DNA of 9,911 nucleotides. Source: Chloroflexota bacterium. GTDB lineage: Bacteria; Chloroflexota; Anaerolineae; UBA1429. Under the pieces are notes generated by a model that searched no databases, was not told the origin of the DNA, and saw nothing but the letters and a program-made list of their open reading frames with translations. A program made the position numbers and the translations under genes. The stretch spans positions 1 through 9,911 of the forward strand of contig JAAZBQ010000392.1 of assembly GCA_012513725.1 (NCBI GenBank), read 5' to 3'. Below, in pieces: positions 1 to 7,197 of the stretch; within the stretch, counting starts at the first letter, position 1; every line of letters starts with the position of its first letter.

Positions 1-14
1 AGCCACACCTTCAT
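1..14 (-). CDS. ABC transporter permease, first 4 codons only (partial)
   Basis: An ATG on the minus strand at 14-12 overlaps the stop codon of the upstream ATPase gene as ATGA, the usual sign of translational coupling. Only Met-Lys-Val-Trp and two bases of a fifth codon lie in the window. Many NatB-like ABC-2 permeases that follow this class of ATPase begin this way, so the partner is inferred to be the membrane permease of the exporter. The identification rests on context and four residues only. Confidence 0.55.
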
Positions 15-949
15 GCCGACGCCTCCCGGGCCAGACCCTCGTCGCCCACTACCTGGACGAAAATGTCGTCGAGGGACCGTTCGGCGGGCTCAAAGCGTTC
101 GATGGTCAGCCCGGGCAGGCCGCAGAGCATCCCGAGCAGGACCTCGGGCGTGACGCCCTCGGGGAGGGTAATGCGGTAGGCGCCGGCGCCGTTGCTCAGG
201 ACCTCGGCGCCCGGGATTGAGGGGAGGGCGCCCCGGACGACCATGTCGACCACGTTGCCGCTGAACCGGGCGTGGATCTCCTCCAGCGAGCCGTACAGCA
301 CCGCGCAGCCGCGATCCATCAGCAGGATGCGCTGGCACATCTCCTCGACGGCGTGCATCTGGTGGGTGCTCATGATGATCGCCGTGCCCGCGTCGCGCAG
401 GGCATAGATGCGGTCCCGGACGATCCGGGCGTTCACCGGATCCAGGCCGGAGAAGGGCTCGTCGATGATCAGGAGCTCCGGCTCGTGGATCGTGGCGGCG
501 ATGAACTGGGCCTTCTGGTTCATGCCCCTGCTCAGGGCGCCGATCTTTTGGCGGCGCGCCTCCCAGAGGCCCAGGGCGTGCAGGTGCGCCTCGGCGCGAC
601 GGATCGCCTCCGCCCGGCGCAGGCCCTTGAGGCGGGCCAGGAACACGATGGTATCCAGGAGGGCCATGTCCTCGTAGAGGCCCCGCTCCTCGGGGAGGTA
701 GCCGATGCGGCCTTTGGTCTCCTCGCGCATCGGCCCGCCGAGGACGGTGATCTGGCCGGTGTCGGGCCGGATGACGTCCAGCACCATGCGGATGGTGGAC
801 GTCTTGCCGGCGCCGTTGGGGCCCAGGAGGCCGAATATCTCCCCGTGGGCGACCTCGAACGAGATGTCGTCCACCGCCCGGACGGCGGCGTAGGTTTTGG
901 AGAGGTTGCGGACGGTGACGGCCCAGTGTGGATCACTATCGACTATCAT
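11..949 (-). CDS. NatA-like ABC transporter ATP-binding protein (DUF4162-type C-terminus)
   Basis: A 312-residue cytoplasmic ATPase that would energise a two-component exporter with the permease starting at position 14. Visible motifs are Walker A GPNGAGKT (residues 43-50), the signature LSRGMNQK (139-146, a form usual in this subgroup in place of LSGGQ), Walker B LLIIDEP (159-165), D-loop SGLD (167-170) and H-loop His196. After the nucleotide-binding domain there is a roughly 90-residue tail resembling DUF4162, which fits the NatA/COG4152 type of ATPase. The start at 949 is chosen because GGGAG sits 5 bases upstream; an in-frame ATG at 961 has no comparable site, and the much longer open frame to 1690 runs through the promoter region and the sulfatase gene. 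The substrate cannot be told from the sequence; Na+ or drug export is known for relatives. The family call is secure, the function of the pair is not. Confidence 0.93.
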   Translation of the reverse strand: MIVDSDPHWAVTVRNLSKTYAAVRAVDDISFEVAHGEIFGLLGPNGAGKTSTIRMVLDVIRPDTGQITVLGGPMREETKGRIGYLPEERGLYEDMALLDTIVFLARLKGLRRAEAIRRAEAHLHALGLWEARRQKIGALSRGMNQKAQFIAATIHEPELLIIDEPFSGLDPVNARIVRDRIYALRDAGTAIIMSTHQMHAVEEMCQRILLMDRGCAVLYGSLEEIHARFSGNVVDMVVRGALPSIPGAEVLSNGAGAYRITLPEGVTPEVLLGMLCGLPGLTIERFEPAERSLDDIFVQVVGDEGLAREASA

Positions 950-1081
950 GGTGACTCCCATCGCTAGGACGCGGATGGATGCGTCTTCCGCGGAGCGGGC
1001 GGCACGATGGGAGGGCGATGCGTTGTCGAGGCGAGGGATCGCGGCGGGGGCGGAGAGGGGCTGCCGTTCCACGGCATGGTT

Positions 1082-1110
1082 ATTGTAGCGCACCGCGGCG
1101 CGGGCCGCAA
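1082..1110 (-). promoter_or_regulatory. Candidate promoter for the ABC exporter operon
   Basis: On the minus strand, TTGCGG (1110-1105) and TACAAT (1087-1082) are separated by exactly 17 bases. The -10 matches 5 of 6 consensus positions, the -35 only 3 of 6. Transcription would begin near 1075 and leave an untranslated leader of about 125 bases before the ATPase start. This is consensus matching only. Confidence 0.45.
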
Positions 1111-1148
1111 GCGCCTGGTGGCGGTGCCACCCGTTCCACTCGGGCGCA

Positions 1149-1178
1149 GCCGCATTCCACAAAGGGCGCCGCATTCCA
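1149..1178. repeat. Two direct copies of GCCGCATTCCA
   Basis: The 11-mer GCCGCATTCCA occurs at 1149-1159 and 1168-1178, a 19-base step, between the two divergent promoter candidates. Two close copies about two helical turns apart could bind a regulator on one DNA face, but no known operator is recognised. Apart from these copies and the promoter candidates on both strands, nothing else is seen in the divergent intergenic stretch 950-1303. Confidence 0.3.
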
Positions 1179-1224
1179 GATGCCGCCGCACTCGGTGGGC
1201 CAGCCTGCGGGGTCCGCCGGCGCG

Positions 1225-1253
1225 TTGACAGCCGGCGCCGTTCGTTTGACAAT
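1225..1253 (+). promoter_or_regulatory. Candidate promoter for the sulfatase-GH39 operon
   Basis: A perfect TTGACA (1225-1230) and GACAAT (1248-1253, 4 of 6 consensus positions) are separated by 17 bases. Transcription would start near 1260, about 45 bases before the GTG start of the sulfatase. The perfect -35 and the spacing make this a good housekeeping-type candidate. Confidence 0.5.
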
Positions 1254-1303
1254 GGGCCCGCAACGAGGCGTCTGTCGACGCCAACGCCCCGGGAGGTGCG
1301 CCC

Positions 1304-2701
1304 GTGTCTGCTCCGAACATCATCTTTGTCCTCCTCGACGACCTCGGCTGGCGCGACCTGGGCTGCTGTGGCAGCACCTTTTACGAGACCCCCTGCCTCG
1401 ACCGCCTGGCCGCCGAGGGCCTCCGCTTTACCAACGCCTACGCCGCCTCGCCCGTGTGCTCCCCGGCCCGGGCCTCGTTTCTCACGGGCCGGTATCCGGC
1501 TCGGGTGGGGGTGACGAACTATATCGGTCGCGAGCACCCCTCCCGGGGCAGGTTGATCGACGCGCCCTACGTCGACCATCTCCCCCTGGAGGAGAAGAGC
1601 CTGGCCCGCGCCCTCGGCGAGGCAGGCTATGCCACCTGGCATGTGGGCAAGTGGCACCTCGGTGAGGAACCCTACTGGCCCGATCGCCACGGGTTCGACG
1701 TGAACATCGGCGGCTGCGACTGGGGCTCACCCAAGCAGGGCTATTTCGCCCCCTGGGGCATCCCGACCCTGGCCGAAGGGGAGCCCGGCGAGTACCTGAC
1801 CGACCGGCTTACCGACGAGGCGATCGCCCTCATCCGCGCCCACGACGCCAGCCGGCCGTTCTTCCTGAACCTCTGGTACTATGCCGTCCACAACCCCATG
1901 CAGCCCAAGCCCGAACTCCGGAAAAAGTACGAGGCCAAGGCCAAGCGCCTGGGGCTCGACGAAGTGGATCCGTTCGAGGTGGGCGATTTCTTTCCCTGCG
2001 ACCACAAAAAGGACCAACGCATCATCCGCCGGCGGATCCAGTCGGACCCGCGCTACGCCGCCATGGTGGAAACCGTGGACGGGAACATCGGCCGGCTCCT
2101 GGACGCGCTCCGCGAGGCCGGCCAGTACGAGAACACCATCGTCGTCTTTACCTCGGACAACGGCGGCCTCTCGACGGCCGAGGGCTCGCCGACCTGCAAC
2201 GCCCCCCTGAGCGAGGGCAAGGGCTGGCTCTACGACGGCGGCACTCGGGAGCCGTTCCTGGTCCTGTGGCCGGGGGTGACGGCGCCGGGGGCGGTGTGCG
2301 AGACGCCGATCTCGGGCCCCGACCTCTACCCGACGCTCCTGGAGGCCGCCGGCCTGGATCCGCTCCCCGAGCAGCACTGCGACGGCGTGAGCCTGGTTCC
2401 GCTCCTCCGGGGAGAGCCGACCGCAGAGCACGTGCTCAACGAGCGAGCACTCTTCTGGCACTATCCGCACTATGGCAACCAGGGCGGCACGCCGGGCGCC
2501 TCGGTGCGCTGGGGAGACTGGAAGGCGATCGCGTTCTACGAGGACGGCCGGCTGGAGCTCTACAACCTGGCCGCCGACATCGGCGAGGAGCACGACCTCG
2601 CCGCCGAGCGGCCGGATATCGCCGAGCGCCTGCGCGGGATGCTCCACGAATGGCAGGAGAGCGTGGGCGCTCGCCACCCCCTGCCGGTGGAGGGCGCGTA
2701 G
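1304..2701 (+). CDS. Type I sulfatase (formylglycine-dependent, COG3119), cytoplasmic
   Basis: A 465-residue sulfatase that would hydrolyse sulfate esters, probably on a saccharide. The active-site motif is C52-S-P-A-R56, in which Cys52 must be converted to formylglycine by a maturase not present in this window. Metal-binding residues are visible as Asp12-Asp13 and as Asp285-Asn286 in TSDNGG; Lys116 and His118 in GKWHLG and Lys306 before the GTREP motif complete the usual active site. The C-terminal part (RLELYNLAADIGEEHDLA) is the standard small subdomain. The catalytic fold starts at residue 4, so there is no signal peptide, unlike many secreted sulfatases. The GTG start at 1304 is set by GGAGG 7 bases upstream. 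It is first in an operon with the GH39 gene, 23 bases away. Its exact substrate (sulfated uronic acid, xylose, galactose or other) cannot be read from motifs. Confidence 0.94.
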   Translation: MSAPNIIFVLLDDLGWRDLGCCGSTFYETPCLDRLAAEGLRFTNAYAASPVCSPARASFLTGRYPARVGVTNYIGREHPSRGRLIDAPYVDHLPLEEKSLARALGEAGYATWHVGKWHLGEEPYWPDRHGFDVNIGGCDWGSPKQGYFAPWGIPTLAEGEPGEYLTDRLTDEAIALIRAHDASRPFFLNLWYYAVHNPMQPKPELRKKYEAKAKRLGLDEVDPFEVGDFFPCDHKKDQRIIRRRIQSDPRYAAMVETVDGNIGRLLDALREAGQYENTIVVFTSDNGGLSTAEGSPTCNAPLSEGKGWLYDGGTREPFLVLWPGVTAPGAVCETPISGPDLYPTLLEAAGLDPLPEQHCDGVSLVPLLRGEPTAEHVLNERALFWHYPHYGNQGGTPGASVRWGDWKAIAFYEDGRLELYNLAADIGEEHDLAAERPDIAERLRGMLHEWQESVGARHPLPVEGA

Positions 2702-2724
2702 CCGCGGGGCAGAAAGGGCACATC

Positions 2725-4374
2725 ATGGAGAACGGTGCGGAACCGATCGTCGTTCGGGTGGATGCCGGCCGGTGGCTGGGGCCGATGGCCCACAACTGGA
2801 CGTATTTGGGCTATGACGAGTGCAACTATACCCATACCCCCGGGGGTGAGGCGCTCCTGGCGGAGTTTGGCGCGTTCCAGGAGCAGCCCTACTATGTGCG
2901 GGCCCACCACCTCCTCTGCACCGGCAACTGCCACGGGACCTACAAGTGGGGCTCCACCAACGCCTACCTCGAGGATCCCGACGGCGCGCCGCTGTACGAC
3001 TGGACCACCGTGGACCGGATCCTCGACACGCTCCTGCACCACGGCTGCAAGCCGTTCGTCGAGATCGGCTTTATGCCCCGGGATCTCGCCGACCCCGCCC
3101 ACTATGACGCCGCCTCCGACCGGCACATGCGCGCCTATCGCGACTATGGCTGGGCCTGCCCGCCGAAGGACTATCGGCGCTGGCACGACCTGGTCTACCG
3201 CCTGGTGCGCCACTGCGTCGAGCGCCACGGGGAGGAGGAGGTCGCCACCTGGTACTGGGAGCTGTGGAACGAGCCGGACATCTCTTACTGGCGGGGCACG
3301 GTGGAGGAGTTCATCCGCCTGTACGACTATACGGCCGAGGCGGTCAAGGCGGCGTTGCCCCAGGCTCGGGTCGGTGGGCCGTCGGTCACCAACCCCATCG
3401 TCGGGCGGCCCTCGGCCGAGTACCTGGACCGCTTTCTGGCCCATTGCCGGGGCGGCGAGAACGCCTGCACGGGAACGCGCGGCGCGCCCCTCGATTTCGT
3501 CACGTTCCACCTCAAGGGCGGCGGGTACGCCCCGGATCCCCTCCACCGGCCCCAGGATCCGCCGACGGTCAAGCGCGTGCTGGAGGGCGCCACGGTTGGC
3601 TATGACCTGGTCCGCAAGCACGGCTATGAGGGGCTAGAGTGCGTCGTCTCCGAGTGCGACCCCGACGGCTGGGCCGCCGGCGGCGCCTATGACAACGCGA
3701 ACCTGAACTTTCGCAACACCGAGTACTATCCCTCCTACGTGGCTGCGGCGTTCCACCACCTCACCCGCTTTGCCCAGGCGCGTGACTGGGACCTGCGGTT
3801 CCTCTCTTGGGCGTTCATGTTCGTCGGCGAGCGCTGCTTTGAGGGGACGCGGGCATTCAGCACCCAGGGGATCGCCAAGCCGATCCTGAACCTGTTCCGC
3901 ATGTACGCCCGGTTGGGCAGCATCCAGGTGGCGCTGGAAAGCGAGGCCGCCCGGGAGCCGCTGTCCTTCGCCGACCGTCACGGCCGCGCCGAGGCCCCCG
4001 AGGTGGCGGGCGTGGCGACGCTGAGCGGCGACGGCGCGTTGCACGTGCTCGTCTACCATCACCACGACGATTGGCACCGCAGCGGCGAGGCCGTGGTCGA
4101 CCTGCGGATCGCCAACGTGCCCGCGGAAGCCCGGGAGATGACGCTGCGACACCATCGCATCGATGGGCAGCACTCGAACGCCTACACCGAGTGGCTGCGT
4201 CAGGGCCGCCCCGACTATCCGACCGGCGGCCAGCGCGAGGTCATTGCCTCTCGCAGCGGGCTCGAGCTCCTGGAGCCGCCCCGCACGGTGCGCGTGGCGG
4301 ATGGCGCCCTGGGCGTGTCGTTCCCGCTGCCGGTGCACGGGATCTCGCTGCTGGAGTTCCGACCCGTACGGTGA
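2725..4374 (+). CDS. GH39-family glycoside hydrolase (beta-xylosidase / alpha-L-iduronidase family)
   Basis: A 549-residue retaining glycosidase with a (beta/alpha)8-barrel followed by a C-terminal beta-rich domain, the usual GH39 size and order. The acid/base Glu183 lies in WELWNEPD, and the nucleophile candidate Glu310 in CVVSECDPDG, matching the two GH39 catalytic glutamates and their spacing. No signal peptide is seen, so it would act in the cytoplasm on imported oligosaccharides. The start at 2725 is chosen by AAGGG six bases upstream; the open frame extends back into the sulfatase gene out of frame and is not used. Co-transcription with a sulfatase favours a sulfated substrate, for instance iduronate-containing glycosaminoglycan or ulvan-type algal polysaccharide, since GH39 includes iduronidases. 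Plain beta-xylosidase activity remains equally possible. Confidence 0.88.
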   Translation: MENGAEPIVVRVDAGRWLGPMAHNWTYLGYDECNYTHTPGGEALLAEFGAFQEQPYYVRAHHLLCTGNCHGTYKWGSTNAYLEDPDGAPLYDWTTVDRILDTLLHHGCKPFVEIGFMPRDLADPAHYDAASDRHMRAYRDYGWACPPKDYRRWHDLVYRLVRHCVERHGEEEVATWYWELWNEPDISYWRGTVEEFIRLYDYTAEAVKAALPQARVGGPSVTNPIVGRPSAEYLDRFLAHCRGGENACTGTRGAPLDFVTFHLKGGGYAPDPLHRPQDPPTVKRVLEGATVGYDLVRKHGYEGLECVVSECDPDGWAAGGAYDNANLNFRNTEYYPSYVAAAFHHLTRFAQARDWDLRFLSWAFMFVGERCFEGTRAFSTQGIAKPILNLFRMYARLGSIQVALESEAAREPLSFADRHGRAEAPEVAGVATLSGDGALHVLVYHHHDDWHRSGEAVVDLRIANVPAEAREMTLRHHRIDGQHSNAYTEWLRQGRPDYPTGGQREVIASRSGLELLEPPRTVRVADGALGVSFPLPVHGISLLEFRPVR

Positions 4375-4383
4375 CGGGGAAAG

Positions 4384-4423
4384 AAGAGGAACGCAGAGGC
4401 GCGGAGGGAAGACGCACAGACGC
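4384..4423 (+). repeat. Left copy of 40-bp inverted repeat, 3' of GH39 gene
   Basis: This purine-rich 40-mer (GCAGAGGCGC-type words) begins 10 bases after the GH39 stop. It matches the reverse complement of 4581-4620 at 37 of 40 positions. Similar 'cgcagaggcgcagag' interspersed repeats are common in several environmental phyla; their role is unknown. Confidence 0.85.
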
Positions 4424-4451
4424 GGAGGGGGAGTAACGCCAAGGCGCTAAG

Positions 4452-4494
4452 ACGCAACGAAGAGGGGCGCCGAGACATCTCGGCTTCTTTGCGT
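4452..4494 (+). terminator. Two-part hairpin, terminator candidate between convergent genes
   Basis: The inner stem GCCGAGA (4469-4475) pairs perfectly with TCTCGGC (4478-4484). An outer stem ACGCAACGAA (4452-4461) pairs with TTCTTTGCGT (4485-4494) with one mismatch, with AGGGGC bulged on the left. A short T-rich stretch follows the inner stem, so it could stop transcription from the GH39 side. The T-tract is weak. Apart from this hairpin and the 40-bp repeats, nothing else is seen in 4375-4630. Confidence 0.4.
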
Positions 4495-4580
4495 TCTGTC
4501 GCCGTGCTCCCATCGACCCTACGCTCTTGCGCTTATCACTATTATTTTCCATACTGCATGGCTCTTCGCTCGAGTGTTAT

Positions 4581-4620
4581 GCGTCTCTGCGTCTTCCCTC
4601 TGCGCCTCTGCGTCCCTCTT
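4581..4620 (-). repeat. Right copy of 40-bp inverted repeat, 3' of oxidoreductase gene
   Basis: This copy is inverted relative to 4384-4423 (37 of 40 identical). It ends 10 bases beyond the stop codon of the minus-strand oxidoreductase gene. Each convergent gene is therefore followed by the same element in its own sense orientation. Confidence 0.85.
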
Positions 4621-4630
4621 TCCTCCCTGG

Positions 4631-6502
4631 TCAGATGTCCCGCTCCCAGCCGCGCAGGGCGTAGAAGCGCTGCATGAGCGCCTCCAACGTCGCGCGGTCG
4701 GTGCCGCGCTTGACCCCCAACACCTCGCTGGGGCGCTCTTCCTCGGTCTCGAGAAAAAAGTCGAGCACCGGCTGCTCGGTGGCGCGGCCGCGGCCATAGT
4801 CGCGGGCCTGCTGGGCGCGCTCGAGATCCAGCGCCCGGTCGGCGGCGGACTCCAGGTCGGCGGTGGTGACGTCGACGCCGGTCGTTAGCCGCAAGAGCGC
4901 GGCTTCGAGATCGGGCCCATCCACCCCGCCGATCCGGGGCATGCCGTCGGCCGTGGTGGTGGTAAAGAGCCGGGGAAAGACCCGGTCGCAAAGCGGCAGG
5001 GAGTCCTTGATCATCGACCGGCGCACGCTGAACAGCGCCGCCTCGGCCTTGCCCTCGGCGCCGGAGTAGGGATCGGCGGCCCGGGCGTCGCCATAGTACC
5101 GCTCGGCCAGGGCCCCCAGGCGCTCCCAGGAGAGGGCGTTCTGGCGGAGGGGGCTGGCGTTCGTCAGGTTCTGGACGTACCCGTGGGCCGAACCCATGGG
5201 GTCGCGCACGTCGGTGGCCCACATCAGCGCCGAGGCCAGCCAGAACGGGTAGGGGATATAGTTGCCGTGGGGCCCGCGGCCATCCCAGTGGTTGGCGTAG
5301 CCCCAGCCGGTGTAGAGCTGCCTGGCCTCCTCGGGGAGGAGGCCGGTGCGCTGGATGGCCCGCCAGCCGCCATCCGCCACCACCTCGGCCAGGGGGCCCT
5401 GCCGCGTGGCGATCGCCTCGAGGACCTCGTACCAGAACCGGGGCGAGTCGGGCTCCACCGGCCGCCCGTTGATCTCGCGCAGCATCCCCGCCTCGTGGCA
5501 CATGCCCAGCCACATGAACAGGCCCTTGGTGGCGTCCCAGTGGTTGATGCCCCAGTCGTTGGCCAGGACGTTCAGCTCGAACCCTCCCGCAAAGCCGAGG
5601 TTCCACGTGAGGCCGTCGCTGCCGGCAAAGCGGTGGGAGCAGCACTGGACGACGCCGGCGTACTCGCGCTCGGGAAAGACCACGCCCGGCACCCCCTCAA
5701 AGCGCGTGGCGCAGGCCACCAGGCAGCCCCGGGAGCAGGGCACGGGTCGCGCGCCCGGCAACCCCGCACGGCCCCTGGGGCCGGAGCGCTTTTCGCGGTC
5801 CTCGGCGTGCTCCCGGGCCAGCGCCCGGAGGAGCGCGCGCAGCCCCTCGGGATCGGCGACCTGCCGCCGGCCCGTGCCGTGGGCCACCACCGCCTTCAAG
5901 TTCTTGGCGCCCATCACCGCGCCGAACCCGCACTGGCCGGCTGCCGAGCCCTCGTTGATGCCGATAGAGGCGATCCGCGAGAGGGTTTCCCCCGCCGGAC
6001 CGATGGCGGCCACCCGGGCCCGCGCCCGGCGTCCGCCACCTAGGGCCTCCTGGGTGGCCATGATCCCCTGGCCCCACAGGCCGCCGGCGTCCTCCAGCCG
6101 GGGCCCCTCCGCGGAGAGGTGCAGCACCACCGGCCGCGGCGCCCGGCCGATGCACACCACGCCATCATAGCCGGCAGCGTATAGGGCGTGCCCCAGGTCG
6201 CCGCCCATGCTGGAGCGGGAGAACCAGGGGTGGGGGACGGCCTGGGGCGAGAGGGCGCAGACGGTCGTCCTACCGGCGGCCGGGGCGTTGGTGCCCGAGA
6301 GGGGCCCGCCGAGGAACATCAGGGGGTTGGCGGGATCCAGCGCGTCCAGCCCCGGGCGGAGCAGGTCCCAGGCCAGCGCCGCGGCCAGGGCCCGCCCGCC
6401 GAGGTGGGGCGGCGCATAGTCGGAGGCCGGCAGCACGCTGCTGCTCCCCGATGCGAGGTCGACGACGAGGATGCGTCCCGCCCAACCGCCTGCGACGGCC
6501 AT
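4631..6502 (-). CDS. Aldehyde:ferredoxin oxidoreductase family protein (tungsten/molybdenum bis-pterin, 4Fe-4S)
   Basis: A 623-residue protein, the usual length for the AOR family, which oxidises aldehydes to acids (or acts on related substrates) with ferredoxin-type electron acceptors in the cytoplasm. The N-terminal domain shows the typical GRILVVDL and GGRAL segments. GFGAVMGAKNLKAV (residues 192-205) is the pterin-binding signature. Asp316 (NDWGIN) and Asp500 (DSLPLC) sit where the family's DxxGL-type pterin motifs lie. Cluster ligands are Cys256, Cys260, Cys264 and Cys505; the first spacing is CX3C in place of the classical CX2C. The start at 6502 has GGAGG 5 bases upstream. The gene stands alone, with no ferredoxin, MoaD-like or cofactor gene nearby. 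The substrate is unknown, and the enzyme could be of a WOR or YdhV-like branch. It implies tungsten or molybdenum pterin synthesis elsewhere in the genome and at least partly anaerobic metabolism. Confidence 0.92.
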   Translation of the reverse strand: MAVAGGWAGRILVVDLASGSSSVLPASDYAPPHLGGRALAAALAWDLLRPGLDALDPANPLMFLGGPLSGTNAPAAGRTTVCALSPQAVPHPWFSRSSMGGDLGHALYAAGYDGVVCIGRAPRPVVLHLSAEGPRLEDAGGLWGQGIMATQEALGGGRRARARVAAIGPAGETLSRIASIGINEGSAAGQCGFGAVMGAKNLKAVVAHGTGRRQVADPEGLRALLRALAREHAEDREKRSGPRGRAGLPGARPVPCSRGCLVACATRFEGVPGVVFPEREYAGVVQCCSHRFAGSDGLTWNLGFAGGFELNVLANDWGINHWDATKGLFMWLGMCHEAGMLREINGRPVEPDSPRFWYEVLEAIATRQGPLAEVVADGGWRAIQRTGLLPEEARQLYTGWGYANHWDGRGPHGNYIPYPFWLASALMWATDVRDPMGSAHGYVQNLTNASPLRQNALSWERLGALAERYYGDARAADPYSGAEGKAEAALFSVRRSMIKDSLPLCDRVFPRLFTTTTADGMPRIGGVDGPDLEAALLRLTTGVDVTTADLESAADRALDLERAQQARDYGRGRATEQPVLDFFLETEEERPSEVLGVKRGTDRATLEALMQRFYALRGWERDI

Positions 6503-6553
6503 TCGTGCCTCCCTTGGGTGTCGGTCTCCAGGGACAGGTGCCCCTGGCGCGGG

Positions 6554-6582
6554 AGGATAGCAGACCCGGGCCGCGGCATCAA
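6554..6582 (-). promoter_or_regulatory. Candidate promoter for the oxidoreductase gene
   Basis: On the minus strand, TTGATG (6582-6577) and TATCCT (6559-6554) are 17 bases apart, each matching 4 of 6 consensus positions. The start of transcription would be near 6547, about 45 bases before the coding start. Confidence 0.4.
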
Positions 6583-6635
6583 ACGCGCCAGTGCGGGTGG
6601 ATTCCCGCGGCCCTCATCGGCGGGCGCCCCGTTAG

Positions 6636-6651
6636 TAGAAAAGATGTTCTA
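6636..6651. promoter_or_regulatory. LexA-like palindrome, box 1
   Basis: TAGAAAAGATGTTCTA is a 16-bp imperfect palindrome whose half-sites TAGAAAAG and TAGAACAT agree at 6 of 8 positions. The half TAGAACAT resembles the GAACAT/ATGTTC core of LexA sites in several Gram-positive and related phyla. It lies 54 bp (centre to centre) before a second similar box. Confidence 0.35.
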
Positions 6652-6679
6652 TCATGACACAGGATTACGCCCCAAGGTG

Positions 6680-6709
6680 TGGACGGTGATAGTACAAATG
6701 TGCTACACT
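6680..6709 (+). promoter_or_regulatory. Candidate extended -10 promoter for the 6766-8258 operon
   Basis: TGCTACACT (6701-6709) gives an extended -10 (TGn plus TACACT, 4 of 6). TGGACG (6680-6685) is a weak -35 at 18 bases. Transcription would start near 6716, about 50 bases before the first start codon. The second palindrome overlaps the spacer and the -10, so a protein bound there would block polymerase. Confidence 0.4.
6690..6705. promoter_or_regulatory. LexA-like palindrome, box 2, overlapping the promoter
   Basis: TAGTACAAATGTGCTA is a 16-bp imperfect palindrome (half-sites TAGTACAA and TAGCACAT, 6 of 8 matching). Its right half ATGTGCTA differs from that of box 1 (ATGTTCTA) by one base, so both may bind the same repressor. 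Its position across the promoter spacer and -10 fits an operator. Assignment to LexA is inference. Confidence 0.38.
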
Positions 6710-6765
6710 GGGGGCGTGCGATGGCACAGGGAGCCACGTTCCGACGCATCACACCAGGAGGCACC

Positions 6766-7197
6766 ATGAGCAACGAGCGGGAAAAGCAGGGCAGGTGGGG
6801 CCGGCTCACCGGCGGATCGCGGGGGGCCGCCGGGGGCGACCGCTCCTGGCGGCGCACGGCCCAGGAATCGGCGCGGTTGTACTATCGGATGGACCAGGAC
6901 GAGGCGGCCCGCAACCGACGTCGCGGCGTGGTGACGCTGGCGCTCGAGTTTCGCATCCCGAACTTTGCCGGTGACGAGGCCAACGAGCGCCGCAGGACCC
7001 ATCTCGACCTCGCCGGCCTGAGCGACGCGGACCTGGAGGCCGAGGGGCATCGCGCCCGGCTGGCCCTCTGCTTTGGACGCTTTGAGAACATCTGGCAGCG
7101 CGAGTGGACGGAGGAGCGGCTGGAGGCCTGCAAGCAAGAGTTCCGCCTGCGCCGGGTTCCGCGGTCGCACCGCACGGGAGAAGGGAGGTCCCAATGA
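6766..7197 (+). CDS. Unrecognised charged 143-residue protein, coupled to the RepA-like ATPase
   Basis: I do not recognise a family. The protein has a Gly/Arg-rich N-terminal 35 residues, then an Arg- and Glu-rich, mostly helical-looking body including EFRIPNFAGDE near residue 62, and ends in a basic tail. No signal peptide, membrane segment or clear helix-turn-helix is visible. The start at 6766 is chosen by a perfect AGGAGG (6756-6761); an earlier in-frame ATG at 6679 lies upstream of the promoter's -10 element and lacks a binding site. Its TGA overlaps the ATG of the next gene (ATGA), so the two proteins are probably made in balanced amounts and may act together. Since its partner is an ATPase of replication or mobile-element type, a DNA-binding or loader role is possible, but this is a guess from context and charge. 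Confidence 0.75.
   Translation: MSNEREKQGRWGRLTGGSRGAAGGDRSWRRTAQESARLYYRMDQDEAARNRRRGVVTLALEFRIPNFAGDEANERRRTHLDLAGLSDADLEAEGHRARLALCFGRFENIWQREWTEERLEACKQEFRLRRVPRSHRTGEGRSQ

Noticed and set aside
950..1690. N-terminal extension of the ABC ATPase to a 559-residue protein
   Set aside because: The extension runs antisense through the sulfatase start and the divergent promoters, has low-complexity composition, and an ATG with a good binding site lies at 949.
2266..2724. N-terminal extension of the GH39 protein to 702 residues
   Set aside because: It overlaps the sulfatase gene in another frame, and the Arg/Ala/Gly-rich translation is typical of a shadow frame. The ATG at 2725 has a binding site.
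4384..4620. Insertion sequence or MITE bounded by the 40-bp inverted repeats
   Set aside because: No transposase remnant or target-site duplication is seen, and the position after both stop codons fits dispersed 3' repeats better. A MITE is not excluded.
5183..6170. Long plus-strand frames (286 and 274 residues) opposite the oxidoreductase gene
   Set aside because: The minus-strand frame encodes a full AOR-family protein with all motifs; the opposite frames show no recognisable domain and no binding site.
6650..6655. TATCAT as a -10 element
   Set aside because: It matches 5 of 6 positions, but no acceptable -35 lies 15-19 bases upstream.
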